Shown here one piece after another: positions 39,302 to 39,636 of a stretch of DNA of 39,636 nucleotides. The notes beneath the pieces were generated by a model. The model had not been told where the DNA came from, did not search any database, and was given only the letters and a program-made list of their open reading frames with translations. Source of the DNA: Bacteroidales bacterium UBA3724 (GTDB taxonomy: Bacteria > Bacteroidota > Bacteroidia > Bacteroidales > P3). How positions within the stretch are numbered: the first letter of the stretch is position 1; each line of letters opens with the position of its first letter. Location of the stretch: contig DFHL01000048.1 in NCBI GenBank assembly GCA_002371315.1, forward strand, positions 227 to 39,862, written 5' to 3'. The position numbers and the translations under genes are program-made.

Positions 39302-39636
39302 ATGAAAAAAATTGCTCTATTTGTAGGTTTGACTGTGCTGATTGCTAGTGCAGTACAGGCTCAAGACTATATAGTCCCCGAGGAGACTTGGTATCATACC
39401 GAAGTGCTTGGAAGTAACTATCACGGCTATGTTTTCAACAAGGACTGGGCTGTGGACATAACGGTTGAGAATCAGGACGGCCGTTTTACGCCCGAGGATA
39501 TTGATATTGCCAAGGCTGAAAAGTTGATGCAGAAGAAGTTGGCGTTTTTGAACCGCAATCACGAGAATCAGGAGGGCCTGTGTCCTATCATTGACGAGCA
39601 TATTCGGAAATATATTCGCCAGTATGTCGGCTTCAC
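39302..39636 (+). CDS. Secreted protein, 3' end cut by the window
   Basis: ATG at 39,302 opens a frame with no stop up to the window edge (at least 111 residues). The N-terminus KKIALFVGLTVLIASAVQAQ is a clear signal peptide with cleavage near QA/QD. The mature part begins DYIVPEETWYHTEVLGSNYH and is mixed polar with aromatic residues; it contains CPIIDEHIRKYIRQYVGF near the edge. No domain is recognised. A good promoter lies upstream. Since it is truncated by the window, nothing further can be said about its function. Confidence 0.8.
   Translation, partial: MKKIALFVGLTVLIASAVQAQDYIVPEETWYHTEVLGSNYHGYVFNKDWAVDITVENQDGRFTPEDIDIAKAEKLMQKKLAFLNRNHENQEGLCPIIDEHIRKYIRQYVGF

Overview
The window looks like chromosomal DNA of an uncultured member of the Bacteroidales (phylum Bacteroidota). 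The grounds are a type IX secretion (T9SS) sorting domain, a TonB-dependent receptor with a carboxypeptidase-like N-terminal domain, fimbrillin/GLUG-type surface lipoproteins, AT-rich translation starts, and promoters of the form TTTG-N19-TAnnTTTG. No rRNA, tRNA, CRISPR array, transposase, integrase or phage gene was recognised. This is inferred from family recognition by eye; no database search was run.

Left third (1-18.6 kb, all + strand): a giant secreted repeat protein (about 3,840 residues, YGGGN-type beta repeats, beta-helix, GLUG-like repeats, T9SS C-terminal domain); two tiny overlapping ORFs; a fimbrillin/GLUG lipoprotein that shares modules with the giant protein; then holA (DNA polymerase III delta) and a TonB-dependent receptor. 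Between the genes lie unusual low-complexity repeat arrays, a different word family in almost every gap.

Middle (18.6-30.2 kb, + strand): an 0.8 kb non-coding, repeat-rich island; a DUF4160/DUF2442 pair; an AGCS-type sodium:amino-acid symporter; an M23/LysM peptidase; the housekeeping genes trmD, clpP and dut; a NamZ-like muramidase overlapping lpxK; and an ECF sigma factor overlapping a probable anti-sigma factor, followed by two outer-membrane beta-barrel proteins.

Right part (30.2-39.6 kb, mostly - strand): an MntP-like membrane protein and rsmA, separated by a 75-bp tandem duplication; an O-antigen ligase-like protein (+); a TPR protein and a SIMPL-domain protein; kal (3-aminobutyryl-CoA ammonia-lyase of lysine fermentation); a WG-repeat protein; a lone CoA-transferase subunit A (atoD-like); and the start of a secreted protein cut by the window edge. 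kal and atoD each look monocistronic, with their own promoter signals and terminators, and suggest amino-acid fermentation.

The strongest genome-scale signal is that I found no CATG tetranucleotide anywhere in 39.6 kb. Codons before ATG are consistently chosen not to end in C. This points to strong selection against that site, for example from a CATG-specific restriction-modification system. The second structural novelty is a pair of inverted intergenic elements (18.9 kb and 35.9 kb) built from degenerate 11-bp units ending in GGTACC.
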